From positions 1,674,001-1,738,000 of the forward strand of contig CANMVD010000001.1 in assembly GCA_947501275.1 (NCBI GenBank): a DNA stretch of 64,000 bases. The letters are read 5' to 3'. The notes under the pieces were generated by a model. It did not search any database, was not told the origin of the DNA, and saw only the letters and a list, made by a program, of their open reading frames with translations. The number at the start of each line of letters is the position of its first letter. The first letter of the stretch is position 1. A program made the position numbers and the translations under genes. Of the stretch, positions 27,058 to 36,046 are shown piece after piece. Source of the DNA: an uncultured Tateyamaria sp. (GTDB taxonomy: Bacteria; Pseudomonadota; Alphaproteobacteria; Rhodobacterales; Rhodobacteraceae).

Positions 27058-27457
27058 GGATTTTCCTCAGATATGACAGCCAAAGGTGCCTTTCGCTGTT
27101 GTGTAATGTGACGGCTATGCGCGGGGCGCCGGGGTCATCGAACCGAAAATCGACGCCCTTTCGGGTTTCCTGCCAACGGGACTGGTCAAGACGGCGCGCA
27201 CTGGTGTCGGCGCCCATGCTCCACACAAGTCCATACCCCTGATCCGTGCGCAGAACGGCCCGATCACCTGCCATAGTCACGAGGGCTTCGAAACTGTCAT
27301 TGTGATCGAATGTGTCATCGGGGAAGTGGCGCAGCCATTCCGCATGCACGCCGGCCATGTCTATTTTCCTGGTCTTTGAAAACCCCAACATGTGCAGTGC
27401 AACTGCCACGGCCGCGATGCCGCCAATCACCAGAACAAGCAGTATGGTCAACGGCAC
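27047..27457 (-). CDS. Small membrane-anchored protein of unknown function
   Basis: A 136-residue protein starting at a GTG, with one N-terminal transmembrane segment (LTILLVLVIGGIAAVAVALHML) and a soluble domain of about 105 residues (MAGVHAEWLRHFPDDTFDHND). I do not recognise the family. It overlaps the sterol-desaturase-family gene by eleven bases and probably forms a two-gene unit with it. Confidence 0.6.
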   Translation of the reverse strand: MPLTILLVLVIGGIAAVAVALHMLGFSKTRKIDMAGVHAEWLRHFPDDTFDHNDSFEALVTMAGDRAVLRTDQGYGLVWSMGADTSARRLDQSRWQETRKGVDFRFDDPGAPRIAVTLHNSERHLWLSYLRKIHGS

Positions 27458-27542
27458 CCCGCACGCCCTCCCCGCTCAGAATGCTGCGTCGGTTCGGGGT
27501 GTTTTGTCAAAGATGGCGTGGCGTAATGCGGACAAAACCCAT

Positions 27543-28175
27543 CTAGCGTTTTGAGGTGTGGATGACGCGGCACTTGCCGCGTGTATTGAGCTTGAGGGCC
27601 TTGCGGATGGCATCGGATGCGCGCGCCTTGCTGCCCGCGGCACCGGCTTGGCATTGGACGATTGCCGCTTCGCGCGCCGCTTTAGCGGTGTCACGATTGA
27701 GGCTGTAGCCCCAGTCAAATCCGTCGCTGATGGCAAAAGCGCTGTAGGTGTTCGGCTTTTGGCGTTTTTTGTAGGGTCCGTAAAATGCGTCGTGCGCAGT
27801 TGCGCCAATTGCTATGTCAGGGGACTTCGGATCATATCCCCGTGGCAAAGAGTAGGCGTATTCATAACAGCTTGCGGGATCCTTGGCGCGCGCTCTGCAA
27901 ATGATCATCGCGTCTTTGCGGGCTGTGGCGAAATCGTGCAGGCCGCGTGCAGAGCCGAAACTTCCGTCCTCTTCGGTCGAAAACACCAAAACACCAAAGT
28001 AGTTTGGCCCATCACGCCATTTCCGGAACTCTTTGCGGCTTTTGGGGCCGAGTTTTTCCTGACTGACGATCTGAACGTTTCGCCCTTTCTTGTAGGACGC
28101 AACTTGTTGTGCGGCGGAAGATGTCGCCAGAAAAACCAATCCAACCAAAGTTAGAAAAAATGATTTGCGCCGCAT
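27543..28175 (-). CDS. Secreted DUF4189-like protein
   Basis: A 210-residue protein with a signal peptide (cleavage near SSAA-QQ). Repeated motifs AFAISDGFDWGYSLNRD and AAREAAIVQCQ, plus earlier FGSARGLHDFATARKDAM and CRARAKDPASCYEYAYSLPRG, fit DUF4189-type domains, in which pairs of cysteines form disulfides. The function of that domain is unknown. The gene is preceded by the tlpA-like gene on the same strand, about 60 bases away. Confidence 0.65.
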   Translation of the reverse strand: MRRKSFFLTLVGLVFLATSSAAQQVASYKKGRNVQIVSQEKLGPKSRKEFRKWRDGPNYFGVLVFSTEEDGSFGSARGLHDFATARKDAMIICRARAKDPASCYEYAYSLPRGYDPKSPDIAIGATAHDAFYGPYKKRQKPNTYSAFAISDGFDWGYSLNRDTAKAAREAAIVQCQAGAAGSKARASDAIRKALKLNTRGKCRVIHTSKR

Positions 28176-28237
28176 GAAAACCGCTCCTTTTTGTCAATGA
28201 AGGAATGGTATCCCCGCACCCAGTAGCGGTAAAGTCG

Positions 28238-28804
28238 TTAGCTGCCTTCAGTGCCGATCAGAGCGCCTATTACGGCCTTGGCGCTGTCGCTCGACCAATC
28301 CGCGTCGCCGCGCAGGCGGGCGATTTCACGCCCCTTAGGGTCGATCAAGACGGTAATCGGCAGACCGAAAACACCCATTTGCGCCGCCAGTTTCTGTTTG
28401 GGGTCTTGGTGGCGGGGCAGGTTGTCCACGCCGATCTCGTCAAAGAACTTTACGATTGCGGCGGGGTTGTTGCGCCCGGTTGCAATGGTCACGACCTCAA
28501 AGGCGTCCCCGCCCAGTTCGCTTTGCAATTCGGCCAGCATGGGCATTTCGTGACGGCAGGGCGCACACCATGTCGCCCAAAAATTCACCAGGATGTATTT
28601 GCCCTCGTAATCTGCCAGCGATCCTGAACCGGCGCCGTCGGCAAGATCATAAGAGGCGTTGGACACAGCCTCGGGGGTAGAATGGAAGATCAGTTTCTTC
28701 ATATCCCCGTCGCGCAAGGCCGCTGCGGCCTCGGTGTCGGCAAGCACAGGAATTGCACCCAAGGTCAGGGCCATATACAGGGCAGCGGCAACAATCTTTT
28801 TCAT
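28238..28804 (-). CDS. TlpA-family thiol:disulfide oxidoreductase
   Basis: A 188-residue periplasmic thioredoxin-like protein with a signal peptide ending VLA-DT. The active site is NFWATWCAPCRHEMPML (C80, C83), and the cis-proline loop is FGLPITVLIDPKG. TlpA proteins reduce periplasmic cysteines, for example in cytochrome assembly, but the partner is not visible here. AAGGAAAAG precedes the ATG. Only 25 bp separate this start from that of divergent argH, so their promoters must overlap each other or the coding regions. Confidence 0.85.
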   Translation of the reverse strand: MKKIVAAALYMALTLGAIPVLADTEAAAALRDGDMKKLIFHSTPEAVSNASYDLADGAGSGSLADYEGKYILVNFWATWCAPCRHEMPMLAELQSELGGDAFEVVTIATGRNNPAAIVKFFDEIGVDNLPRHQDPKQKLAAQMGVFGLPITVLIDPKGREIARLRGDADWSSDSAKAVIGALIGTEGS

Positions 28805-28829
28805 GTCTTTTCCTTAGGTGGGCACATCC

Positions 28830-30221
28830 ATGACCGATAAATCTGCGAATACCATGTGGGGCGGCCGGTTTGCGGCAGGGCCAGATGCGATCATGGAAGC
28901 AATTAATGCCTCAATCGGATTTGACCAGCGCATGGCGTCACAAGACATCGCAGGTTCGCGGGCCCATGCCGCCATGTTGGCCGCCACAGGCATCCTGAGT
29001 GATAAGGATGTCGAGGCCATCCGGGAAGGCCTGCTCACGGTCTTGTCAGAGATCGAAGGTGGCACGTTTGAGTTTTCCACCGCCCTCGAGGACATCCACA
29101 TGAATGTCGAGGCCCGCCTGAAAGAGGTCATTGGCGAACCTGCGGGTCGTCTGCACACGGGTCGGTCGCGCAATGATCAGGTGGCGACAGATTTCAAATT
29201 GTGGGTCCGGGATCAGTTTGATGCGGCTGAAGGGGCGTTGTTGTCCCTGATTGCCGCGCTTTTGGATCAGGCTGAAGCGGGGGCCGATTGGGTCATGCCG
29301 GGGTTCACCCATCTGCAAACGGCCCAGCCCGTGACGTGGGGTCATCACATGATGGCCTATGTCGAGATGTTTGGCCGCGATTTGTCCCGTGTGCGTGATG
29401 CGCGCGCGCGCATGAACGAAAGCCCCCTGGGCGCGGCGGCCTTGGCAGGCACGTCCTTCCCGATTGATCGCGCCATGACGGCGCAGGCCTTGGGTTTTGA
29501 CCGCCCCGCCGCGAACAGTCTGGATGCTGTCAGCGACCGCGACTTTGCTTTGGAGTTCCTGAGCACGGCAAGCATTTGTGCGATGCACCTCAGCCGTTTT
29601 GCCGAAGAGTTGGTGATCTGGTCCTCGGCCCAGTTCCGGTTTGTCACGCTCTCGGACCGGTTTTCGACCGGGTCTTCCATCATGCCCCAGAAAAAGAACC
29701 CGGATGCAGCCGAGCTGATCCGCGCCAAGGTGGGCCGGATTTACGGGGCCAATACGGCGCTGATGATGGTGATGAAAGGCTTGCCGCTGGCCTATTCCAA
29801 GGACATGCAGGAAGACAAGGAGCAGGTCTTTGATGCCGCCGACAACTGGATGCTGGCGTTGGCAGCGATGGACGGCATGGTGCGGGACATGACAGCGAAC
29901 CGTGCGTCACTGGCTGCAGCAGCAGGGTCCGGATTCTCGACTGCGACGGACTTGGCTGACTGGTTGGTGCGGGTGCTGGGCCTGCCGTTCCGCGACGCGC
30001 ACCACATCACCGGGGCCCTTGTGGCTATGGCAGAAGGGCAGGGGATCGACCTGCCGGATTTGACGCTGGATCAGATGAAATCCGCTCATGATGGAATCAC
30101 GAAAGACGTATTTGACGTTTTAGGCGTGGAAAATTCCGTCGCATCGCGTACATCTTACGGAGGCACGGCACCTGTACAGGTGCGTGCGCAAATCGCCCGC
30201 TGGAGGGAGACACTGGCATGA
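28830..30221 (+). CDS. argH: Argininosuccinate lyase
   Basis: A 463-residue enzyme that splits argininosuccinate to arginine and fumarate, the last step of arginine synthesis. Fumarase-superfamily signature [16 protein letters not shown] is present, with WGGRF near the N terminus, [13 protein letters not shown] and [16 protein letters not shown]. The ATG at 28830 has AGGTGG upstream; a GTG twelve bases earlier is less likely. The stop overlaps the start of the small lipoprotein gene as ATGA. Confidence 0.95.
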   Translation: MTDKSANTMWGGRFAAGPDAIMEAINASIGFDQRMASQDIAGSRAHAAMLAATGILSDKDVEAIREGLLTVLSEIEGGTFEFSTALEDIHMNVEARLKEVIGEPAGRLHTGRSRNDQVATDFKLWVRDQFDAAEGALLSLIAALLDQAEAGADWVMPGFTHLQTAQPVTWGHHMMAYVEMFGRDLSRVRDARARMNESPLGAAALAGTSFPIDRAMTAQALGFDRPAANSLDAVSDRDFALEFLSTASICAMHLSRFAEELVIWSSAQFRFVTLSDRFSTGSSIMPQKKNPDAAELIRAKVGRIYGANTALMMVMKGLPLAYSKDMQEDKEQVFDAADNWMLALAAMDGMVRDMTANRASLAAAAGSGFSTATDLADWLVRVLGLPFRDAHHITGALVAMAEGQGIDLPDLTLDQMKSAHDGITKDVFDVLGVENSVASRTSYGGTAPVQVRAQIARWRETLA

Positions 30222-30400
30222 AACCGATCCGAGTGATGAGCGTTCTGGCAATTCTGGCCTTGGCCGCCTGCGGAGCAGATGGCGAACCCGTGCAACCGGA
30301 CGCAAGCATAGCAATCGGTGTTGGATCCAATGGGGTCAACGTCGGGGGAACTGTGGGTGTGAACCGCGGGCCGCTGCGTTTGGGCGTGAGCCTGTTCTAG
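30218..30400 (+). CDS. Small LptM-like lipoprotein
   Basis: A 60-residue lipoprotein with the lipobox LAAC and the sequence [13 protein letters not shown] just after the acylated cysteine. LptM of enterobacteria has CGxxGPLxxP at the same place and helps LptD mature in the outer membrane. Many alphaproteobacteria encode a small lipoprotein between argH and lysA. The remainder is glycine/valine-rich ([16 protein letters not shown]). The match to LptM is short, so the function is an inference. Confidence 0.6.
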   Translation: MKPIRVMSVLAILALAACGADGEPVQPDASIAIGVGSNGVNVGGTVGVNRGPLRLGVSLF

Positions 30401-30404
30401 ATCC

Positions 30405-30722
30405 ATGAGCCCTGTTCGCGTGATCTATCTGGGCCTCGCAATCTGGGGCGCCATTCATCCGATGTACTACTTTGTGACGTGGTTCAACGCCAACGGCTAT
30501 GACCTGATGGCGATGGTGGATGCCTGGCACGTGAACGCCGCAACCAGCGGACTGGTCTGGGACCTGACGATTGCAGCGCTCGCGTTGACGATCTGGATCA
30601 TTTCCGAAGTGTCCGTGCGTCGCAACTGGCTGGCGTTGATCGCTATTCCGGCGACATTCTGCATCGGTGTCAGCTGTGGTTTGCCGCTTTATCTGTTCCT
30701 GCGGTCACGGCCGATCACCTGA
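30405..30722 (+). CDS. DUF2834 membrane protein
   Basis: A 105-residue protein with three predicted membrane segments (VIYLGLAIWGAIHPMYYFV, LVWDLTIAALALTIWII, WLALIAIPATFCIGVSCGL). Length and the DLTIAALALTIW pattern agree with the DUF2834 family, which has no known function. It starts four bases after the lipoprotein gene and is probably co-transcribed with argH. Confidence 0.65.
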   Translation: MSPVRVIYLGLAIWGAIHPMYYFVTWFNANGYDLMAMVDAWHVNAATSGLVWDLTIAALALTIWIISEVSVRRNWLALIAIPATFCIGVSCGLPLYLFLRSRPIT

Positions 30723-30759
30723 TCCCCCTGCATTTTTCTCAAACTTGTTCCATTCAAGA

Positions 30760-30779
30760 AACAATTGCGCCCAATTGTT
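30760..30779. promoter_or_regulatory. Inverted repeat upstream of the ATP-grasp gene
   Basis: AACAATTG, four bases CGCC, then CAATTGTT are perfectly complementary. It lies in an AT-rich gap 61 bp before the ATP-grasp gene start, where an operator would be expected. The factor is unknown. Confidence 0.4.
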
Positions 30780-30840
30780 GACGTTATTGCTGCCTAATTT
30801 CCCGCATAACAGAACAGCAGGCAGTATAAGGGCAACAGAA

Positions 30841-32019
30841 ATGACAGATACAAGCGCTCAGGCACCCGGCGTCCTTTTGACAGGTCCCGATGCCCCCAAA
30901 AAACCCGAAGCCCCCGTAATCGCGCAGGTCATGCAGCAACATGGCGTGCACCCGCTGCGTCAAATGCGCGAGATTTTCTCGATGCGTGGTGGGGCGCAGA
31001 AACTGGGCTCGAACGAGTATTACAGCATGCGGGTCTATGATCCGGCCCTGTCCAAAGACGAAAAGCGGATGTTTCTGGGCCAGGGCGGCACCAACGCGCT
31101 GAATGCGCAGTTGAACCCACCGATCACGATCCCGAACCGTACCTTTATGGCCAACAAACTGCTCTACACGCAGTTGTTGTCGCAACTCGGCATCGCCACG
31201 GCCAAAACGCAGGCGCTGGTGTCGACATTCCGATCCGCCGGAGCTTTGCCGACCCTGCGCGATGCGCAAAGCGTTGCTGCATTCCTGCGCAATGACGCGG
31301 TCTATCCCCTGTTTGGCAAGCCGCATCACGGCTCCTTGTCCGAAGGCTCTGTGCGCATTGAGGCGATAGATGGCGACACGCTGCGATTGGCCAATGGCAA
31401 GACACAGGATGTCGACGCCTTTGCCGAGGAAGTCATGACCGAATATCGCGGCGGCTTCCTGTTGCAATCCGCCCTTGATCCACATCCCGACATGGCCGCA
31501 ATTGCAGGTCCCGCTGTCGGCTGCGTACGTGTGGTGACTGTGAATGACGGATCTGGCCCCAAACCGCTTTATGCTCTTTGGAAGATGCCCGCGCCAACCG
31601 CCATGTCCGACAACTTCTGGCAAAGCGGCAGCTTGCTGGCGCATCTGGACCTTGGCACGGGCGCCGTGTTGTCATGTGTTCGTGGCACCGGCCCCAAGAC
31701 TGAAGAACTGAGCGATCACCCTGTGTCTGGTCACCCCGTCGTGGGCGTCACGCTGCCTTTCTGGGATGAAACGCTGAAAACAGCCGTCGACGCGCACGAG
31801 GTATTCCCGGAGTTCGGCGTGTGCGGTTTCGATATTGCTGTGACGGCAGACGGTCCCAAGGTCATTGAATGCAACGACAATCCGGCACATGTGCTGTATC
31901 AACTGGCCACCCATCGCGGCCTGCAGAATCCGGAATTCGCGCCTGTCTGGGACGCCATCATCGCGCGCCAGAAAAAGGCTGTGATCCGCGTCAAAGAGGC
32001 CGAGAAGAAAAAGCCCTAG
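30841..32019 (+). CDS. ATP-grasp protein of the sugar-transfer-associated type
   Basis: A 392-residue protein with the ATP-grasp layout. LFGKPHHGSLSEGSVRI provides the nucleotide-binding lysine, and the C-terminal part, EFGVCGFDIAVTADGPKVIECNDNPAH, contains the magnesium-binding acid and asparagine residues. It resembles the sugar-transfer-associated ATP-grasp family found in polysaccharide or peptide ligase contexts, but no such genes surround it. The ATG at 30841 has AAGGGC upstream. The specific substrate cannot be inferred. Confidence 0.7.
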   Translation: MTDTSAQAPGVLLTGPDAPKKPEAPVIAQVMQQHGVHPLRQMREIFSMRGGAQKLGSNEYYSMRVYDPALSKDEKRMFLGQGGTNALNAQLNPPITIPNRTFMANKLLYTQLLSQLGIATAKTQALVSTFRSAGALPTLRDAQSVAAFLRNDAVYPLFGKPHHGSLSEGSVRIEAIDGDTLRLANGKTQDVDAFAEEVMTEYRGGFLLQSALDPHPDMAAIAGPAVGCVRVVTVNDGSGPKPLYALWKMPAPTAMSDNFWQSGSLLAHLDLGTGAVLSCVRGTGPKTEELSDHPVSGHPVVGVTLPFWDETLKTAVDAHEVFPEFGVCGFDIAVTADGPKVIECNDNPAHVLYQLATHRGLQNPEFAPVWDAIIARQKKAVIRVKEAEKKKP

Positions 32020-32076
32020 CGCCCTGCGCACATTGACCAATTGATCTGTGCCGCGCGCTTGGGTATGGCGCGTGGC

Positions 32077-33342
32077 ATGGATCATTTCTTGTACCGAGAT
32101 GGCGTCTTGCACGCCGAAGACGTGCCCTTGCCCGAAATCGCGGCAGCGGTCGGCACGCCATTCTATGTCTATTCTACTGCGACGCTTTTGCGCCACTTCA
32201 CCTTGTTTGACGAAGCGTTGAGCGGCACAGAGCATCTTGTTTGCTACGCGATGAAAGCTGCAAGCAATCAGGCTATCCTCAAGACGTTGGCGGCCGCAGG
32301 CGCAGGCATGGACGTGGTGTCGGGCGGCGAATACATGCGCGCCAAGGCTGCAGGCGTACCCGGCGACAAGATCGTATTTTCCGGTGTTGGCAAAACCGCT
32401 GATGAAATCCGGCTGGCCCTGTCCGGTGGTATCCGCCAGTTCAACGTCGAATCCGAGCCCGAGATGGAGGTGTTGAACCGCGTCGCAGGCGAGGTTGGTG
32501 TGCGCGCCCCGATCACCATCCGCGTGAACCCGGACGTCGACGCCAAAACCCATGCAAAAATCGCCACAGGCAAGTCCGAAAACAAATTTGGCATCCCGAT
32601 CGCGCGCGCCCGCGAGGTTTATGCGCTGGCGGCCAGCCTGCCAAATCTCGATGTCATCGGCATTGACGTGCATATCGGCTCGCAACTGACGGATCTGGCA
32701 CCGTTCGAACTCGCCTACCAAAAGGTGGCCGAGTTGACAGAAACGCTGCGCGGCGATGGCCACACCATCAAGCGTCTCGATCTGGGTGGCGGTTTGGGGA
32801 TTCCCTATGCCCGCAACAACGAAGCGCCACCTCTGCCCAGCGATTACGGTGCGTTGATCAAACGCACGGTTGGCCATCTGGGCTGTGAGATCGAAATTGA
32901 GCCGGGCCGACTGATTGCAGGCAATGCGGGCTGCATGATCACGCAGGTCATTTACGTCAAATCCGGTGAAGGGCGCGATTTCCTGATTCTGGATGGCGCG
33001 ATGAACGACTTGATCCGGCCAGCGATGTATGAGGCGTACCACGATATTGTGCCTGTTCTTGAGGCAGATGCCGGGGTCGAGCAAACGCCCTATGACATCG
33101 TCGGTCCGGTCTGCGAATCCGGGGATACTTTTGCCAAGCAGCGCATGATGGCGCCTCTAAATGCTGGTGATCTCGTCGCTTTTCGCAGTGCAGGCGCATA
33201 TGGCGCGGTGATGTCTAGCGAATACAACACCCGCCCCCTGATCCCCGAGGTGCTGGTGCATGGTGATCAATACGCGGTGATCCGCGCACGTCCGACCTTT
33301 GACGAAATGATAAATCGAGATACCATCCCTGAATGGCTTTAG
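32077..33342 (+). CDS. lysA: Diaminopimelate decarboxylase
   Basis: A 421-residue PLP enzyme, the last step of lysine synthesis. The PLP lysine lies in YAMKAASNQAIL, with IGSQLTDLAPF, LDLGGGLGIPY, EPGRLIAGNAG and the substrate-binding CESGDTFAKQR. The start at MDHFLYRDG matches the typical N terminus; earlier in-frame starts at 32041 and 32065 have no better binding site. The argH-lipoprotein-lysA neighbourhood is common in alphaproteobacteria. Confidence 0.93.
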   Translation: MDHFLYRDGVLHAEDVPLPEIAAAVGTPFYVYSTATLLRHFTLFDEALSGTEHLVCYAMKAASNQAILKTLAAAGAGMDVVSGGEYMRAKAAGVPGDKIVFSGVGKTADEIRLALSGGIRQFNVESEPEMEVLNRVAGEVGVRAPITIRVNPDVDAKTHAKIATGKSENKFGIPIARAREVYALAASLPNLDVIGIDVHIGSQLTDLAPFELAYQKVAELTETLRGDGHTIKRLDLGGGLGIPYARNNEAPPLPSDYGALIKRTVGHLGCEIEIEPGRLIAGNAGCMITQVIYVKSGEGRDFLILDGAMNDLIRPAMYEAYHDIVPVLEADAGVEQTPYDIVGPVCESGDTFAKQRMMAPLNAGDLVAFRSAGAYGAVMSSEYNTRPLIPEVLVHGDQYAVIRARPTFDEMINRDTIPEWL

Positions 33343-33383
33343 ACGCTATGGTGCGTCGGGCCGTCGGCAAGGACGCGTGAAAC

Positions 33384-35993
33384 ATGGCCAATTTCTCTCG
33401 ACATGATGTGCGCCGCGGGCTGAGTGCCCTGCGTTGGCCATTGGCCCTGACACGTGCCGGGATGTTTGCCGAAGCCCTGTGGATCGCCACTTGGCCACTC
33501 GTCACTGTGGTGCTGGCGGTTTTTGCAATGCTGATGCTTGGGCTACAAGACAGCGTGTTGGTCGAAGTTGTCTGGGCAGTTGCGGTTGTGGCGGCCCTGA
33601 GTGGCATTGCCGCGCTGATTTATGCATTCCGCAAGTTTCGCATTCCAACGCGGGAGGCGGCGCTCGTCCGTCTCGATGAAACCTTGCCGGGGCGTCCTAT
33701 CCAAGCCTTGATGGACACGCAGGCAATCGGGGATGGCGATGCCGCGTCGTCCGCTGTCTGGCGCGCGCACCAAGCACGCATGGCCCAGCGAGCAGAAGCG
33801 GCAAAGCCCGTTCCCGCCGATCTGCGCATCGCGCGCCGGGACCCTTATGCCCTACGATATATCGCTGTCTTGGCTTTTGCTGTCGCGCTGATTTTTGGCT
33901 CCATCCTGCGCGTGGGGTCCGTGACAACACTGGCACCGGGCGCAGGCAGTGGCCTTGCGACAGGCCCGGTCTGGGAAGGGTGGGCGGAAAGCCCACGCTA
34001 CACCGGACGGCCCACGATCTACCTAAACGACATCACGGCCGAGACGCTGGACGTCCCGGTCGGCAGCCTCATCACCTTGCGCCTTTATGGAGAAGTGGGC
34101 GCTTTGACGGTGGCCGAAACTGTATCGGGCCGCGCCAGCGACATCCCCCCCGCCTCAGCTACCGAACAGGACTTTACCGTTGTGCAGTCCGGCGAGCTTG
34201 CGATCAACGGCCCCGGTGGGCGCACATGGGCGATCAATGTGATTGCAGATACTGCCCCGCAAGTCACCATGATGGATGATCCCGAAGCCAGTGCCCTTGG
34301 CGAAATGACATTACCGTTTCAGGCCAGCGACGATTACGGAGTCGAGGCAGGTGAGGCGCGGATTACGCTCGATTTGGCTGCGGTGGACCGCCGCCATGGT
34401 CTGAGCATCGCACCTGATGAGCGCCCAGAAATCACTGTCGCCCTGCCCATGCCATTTGCAGGCGACCGGGCACTATTCGAAGAAAACCTTGTCGAGGATT
34501 TCTCGGAGCATCCATGGGCCAACTTGCCCGTAACAGTTACCCTCAGCGTGCTTGATGCAGCCGAACAACAGTCCGAAGCCGCCCCTGAGGCAATTGTCTT
34601 GCCGGGTCGGCGTTTCTTTGATCCGCTGGCGGCGGCGATCATCGAACAGCGCCGTGATTTGCTGTGGGCGCGGGGTAACAGCACCCGTGTGGCACAGATC
34701 CTGCGAGCGGTGTCCCACCGCCCCGAAGAGGTGTTTCGCAAGGAAGTGGACCGTATGCGGTTGCGCCGCACGATCACGCGGCTTGAGACATTGGCCAGCT
34801 ACGGACTGACCGACGAACAACAAGACGATCTGGCCGCAGACCTCTGGGATTTGGCTCTCAATATCGAAGAAGGTGATCTGACGGATGCGCTGGAGCGGTT
34901 GCGCCGCGCCAAAGAGCGGTTGAACCAGGCCATGCGTGAGGGCGCAAGCGATGCTGAGATTGCTGAACTGATGCGTGAATTGCGCCGCGCGACCGATGAC
35001 TACATGCGTCAGTTGCAGCGTCAGGCGCAAATTGATCAGAACGGCGAGCAAGAAAACAACCAAGCGGGCCCGCAAGGTGACCAGATGCAAATGACGCAGG
35101 ATGACCTGCAACGCATGATGGATCGCATTCAGGAACTGATGGAGCAGGGCCGCATGGCCGAAGCCGAGCAGGCGCTGCAGGAATTGCAGGAGATGCTGGA
35201 AAACATGCGCGTCACTCAAGGTGAGGGCCAGGGTGGACAAAGCCCGGGCGAGCAAGCCATGGAAGGGCTGGCCGAGACACTGCGCGAGCAACAGGGGCTG
35301 AGTGATCAGGCGTTCCGCGATTTGCAGGAACAGTTCAACCCCAATGCCCAAGCTGGTGAGAATCAGGGCAACGAAGGGCGCAATGGCGGTCAGGGCCGTG
35401 GCAACCAACACTCACAGGGTGGCGAAGGTCAGGGCGAAGATGGCTCGGGCGATGAAGGCAGCGAAGGAAACCAACAGGGTCAACAAGGCCAAGACGGTGA
35501 TGGATCGCTCGCCGACCGTCAGCAGGCTTTGCGCGATGAATTGAACCGTCAGCAAGGCAGCCTGCCGGGTGCTGGAACGCCCGAAGGGGACGCCGCTCGT
35601 GATGCGCTGGATCGTGCGGGCCGTGCCATGGACGGTGCCGAACAGGCGTTACGCCAAAACGACTTTGCCGAAGCCATCGACAACCAATCTCAGGCAATGG
35701 AAGCACTGCGCGAAGGTATGCGTGCACTGGGCGAGGCCATGCAGCAAGAAGCGCAAAATGGCGAACAGGGCCAAGGCACCGCCGACAGCGACCGGCGTGC
35801 AGACGCGCGTGACCCCTTGGGGCGCGAGCCGGGATCAAATGGCAGCGTGGGCAGCGAAGAAAGCCTGTTGCAGGGTGAGGACGTCTATCGTCGTGCGCGT
35901 GATCTTCTGGACGAAATCCGGCGTCGCTCCGGCGAAGGTGAACGCCCGGATGTTGAACTGGATTACCTCAAGCGCTTGCTTGACCGGTTCTGA
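33384..35993 (+). CDS. TIGR02302/DUF4175-type large membrane protein
   Basis: An 869-residue protein. Hydrophobic segments near residues 30-90 and 155-175 anchor it. A beta-rich periplasmic region follows (about 190-420). The C-terminal half is very rich in Q, E and G (for example QAGENQGNEGRNGGQGRG), with coiled-coil stretches such as RIQELMEQGRMAEAEQAL, and ends VELDYLKRLLDRF. This layout is that of TIGR02302 proteins, conserved next to lysA in alphaproteobacteria and of unknown function. The low-complexity part invites alignment artefacts but the frame is intact. Confidence 0.8.
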   Translation: MANFSRHDVRRGLSALRWPLALTRAGMFAEALWIATWPLVTVVLAVFAMLMLGLQDSVLVEVVWAVAVVAALSGIAALIYAFRKFRIPTREAALVRLDETLPGRPIQALMDTQAIGDGDAASSAVWRAHQARMAQRAEAAKPVPADLRIARRDPYALRYIAVLAFAVALIFGSILRVGSVTTLAPGAGSGLATGPVWEGWAESPRYTGRPTIYLNDITAETLDVPVGSLITLRLYGEVGALTVAETVSGRASDIPPASATEQDFTVVQSGELAINGPGGRTWAINVIADTAPQVTMMDDPEASALGEMTLPFQASDDYGVEAGEARITLDLAAVDRRHGLSIAPDERPEITVALPMPFAGDRALFEENLVEDFSEHPWANLPVTVTLSVLDAAEQQSEAAPEAIVLPGRRFFDPLAAAIIEQRRDLLWARGNSTRVAQILRAVSHRPEEVFRKEVDRMRLRRTITRLETLASYGLTDEQQDDLAADLWDLALNIEEGDLTDALERLRRAKERLNQAMREGASDAEIAELMRELRRATDDYMRQLQRQAQIDQNGEQENNQAGPQGDQMQMTQDDLQRMMDRIQELMEQGRMAEAEQALQELQEMLENMRVTQGEGQGGQSPGEQAMEGLAETLREQQGLSDQAFRDLQEQFNPNAQAGENQGNEGRNGGQGRGNQHSQGGEGQGEDGSGDEGSEGNQQGQQGQDGDGSLADRQQALRDELNRQQGSLPGAGTPEGDAARDALDRAGRAMDGAEQALRQNDFAEAIDNQSQAMEALREGMRALGEAMQQEAQNGEQGQGTADSDRRADARDPLGREPGSNGSVGSEESLLQGEDVYRRARDLLDEIRRRSGEGERPDVELDYLKRLLDRF

Positions 35994-36003
35994 CAATCAG
36001 TCA

Positions 36004-36025
36004 CAGGTTTTGCGTACACAACCTG
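36004..36025 (+). terminator. Weak hairpin between convergent genes
   Basis: CAGGTT at 36004-36009 pairs with AACCTG at 36020-36025, followed by CGTTTTG. It sits 11 bases after the TIGR02302 stop and before the convergent zinc-ribbon gene. The short stem and short T run make it only a possible terminator. Confidence 0.35.
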
Positions 36026-36046
36026 CGTTTTGAACCCAGTGAGTGT

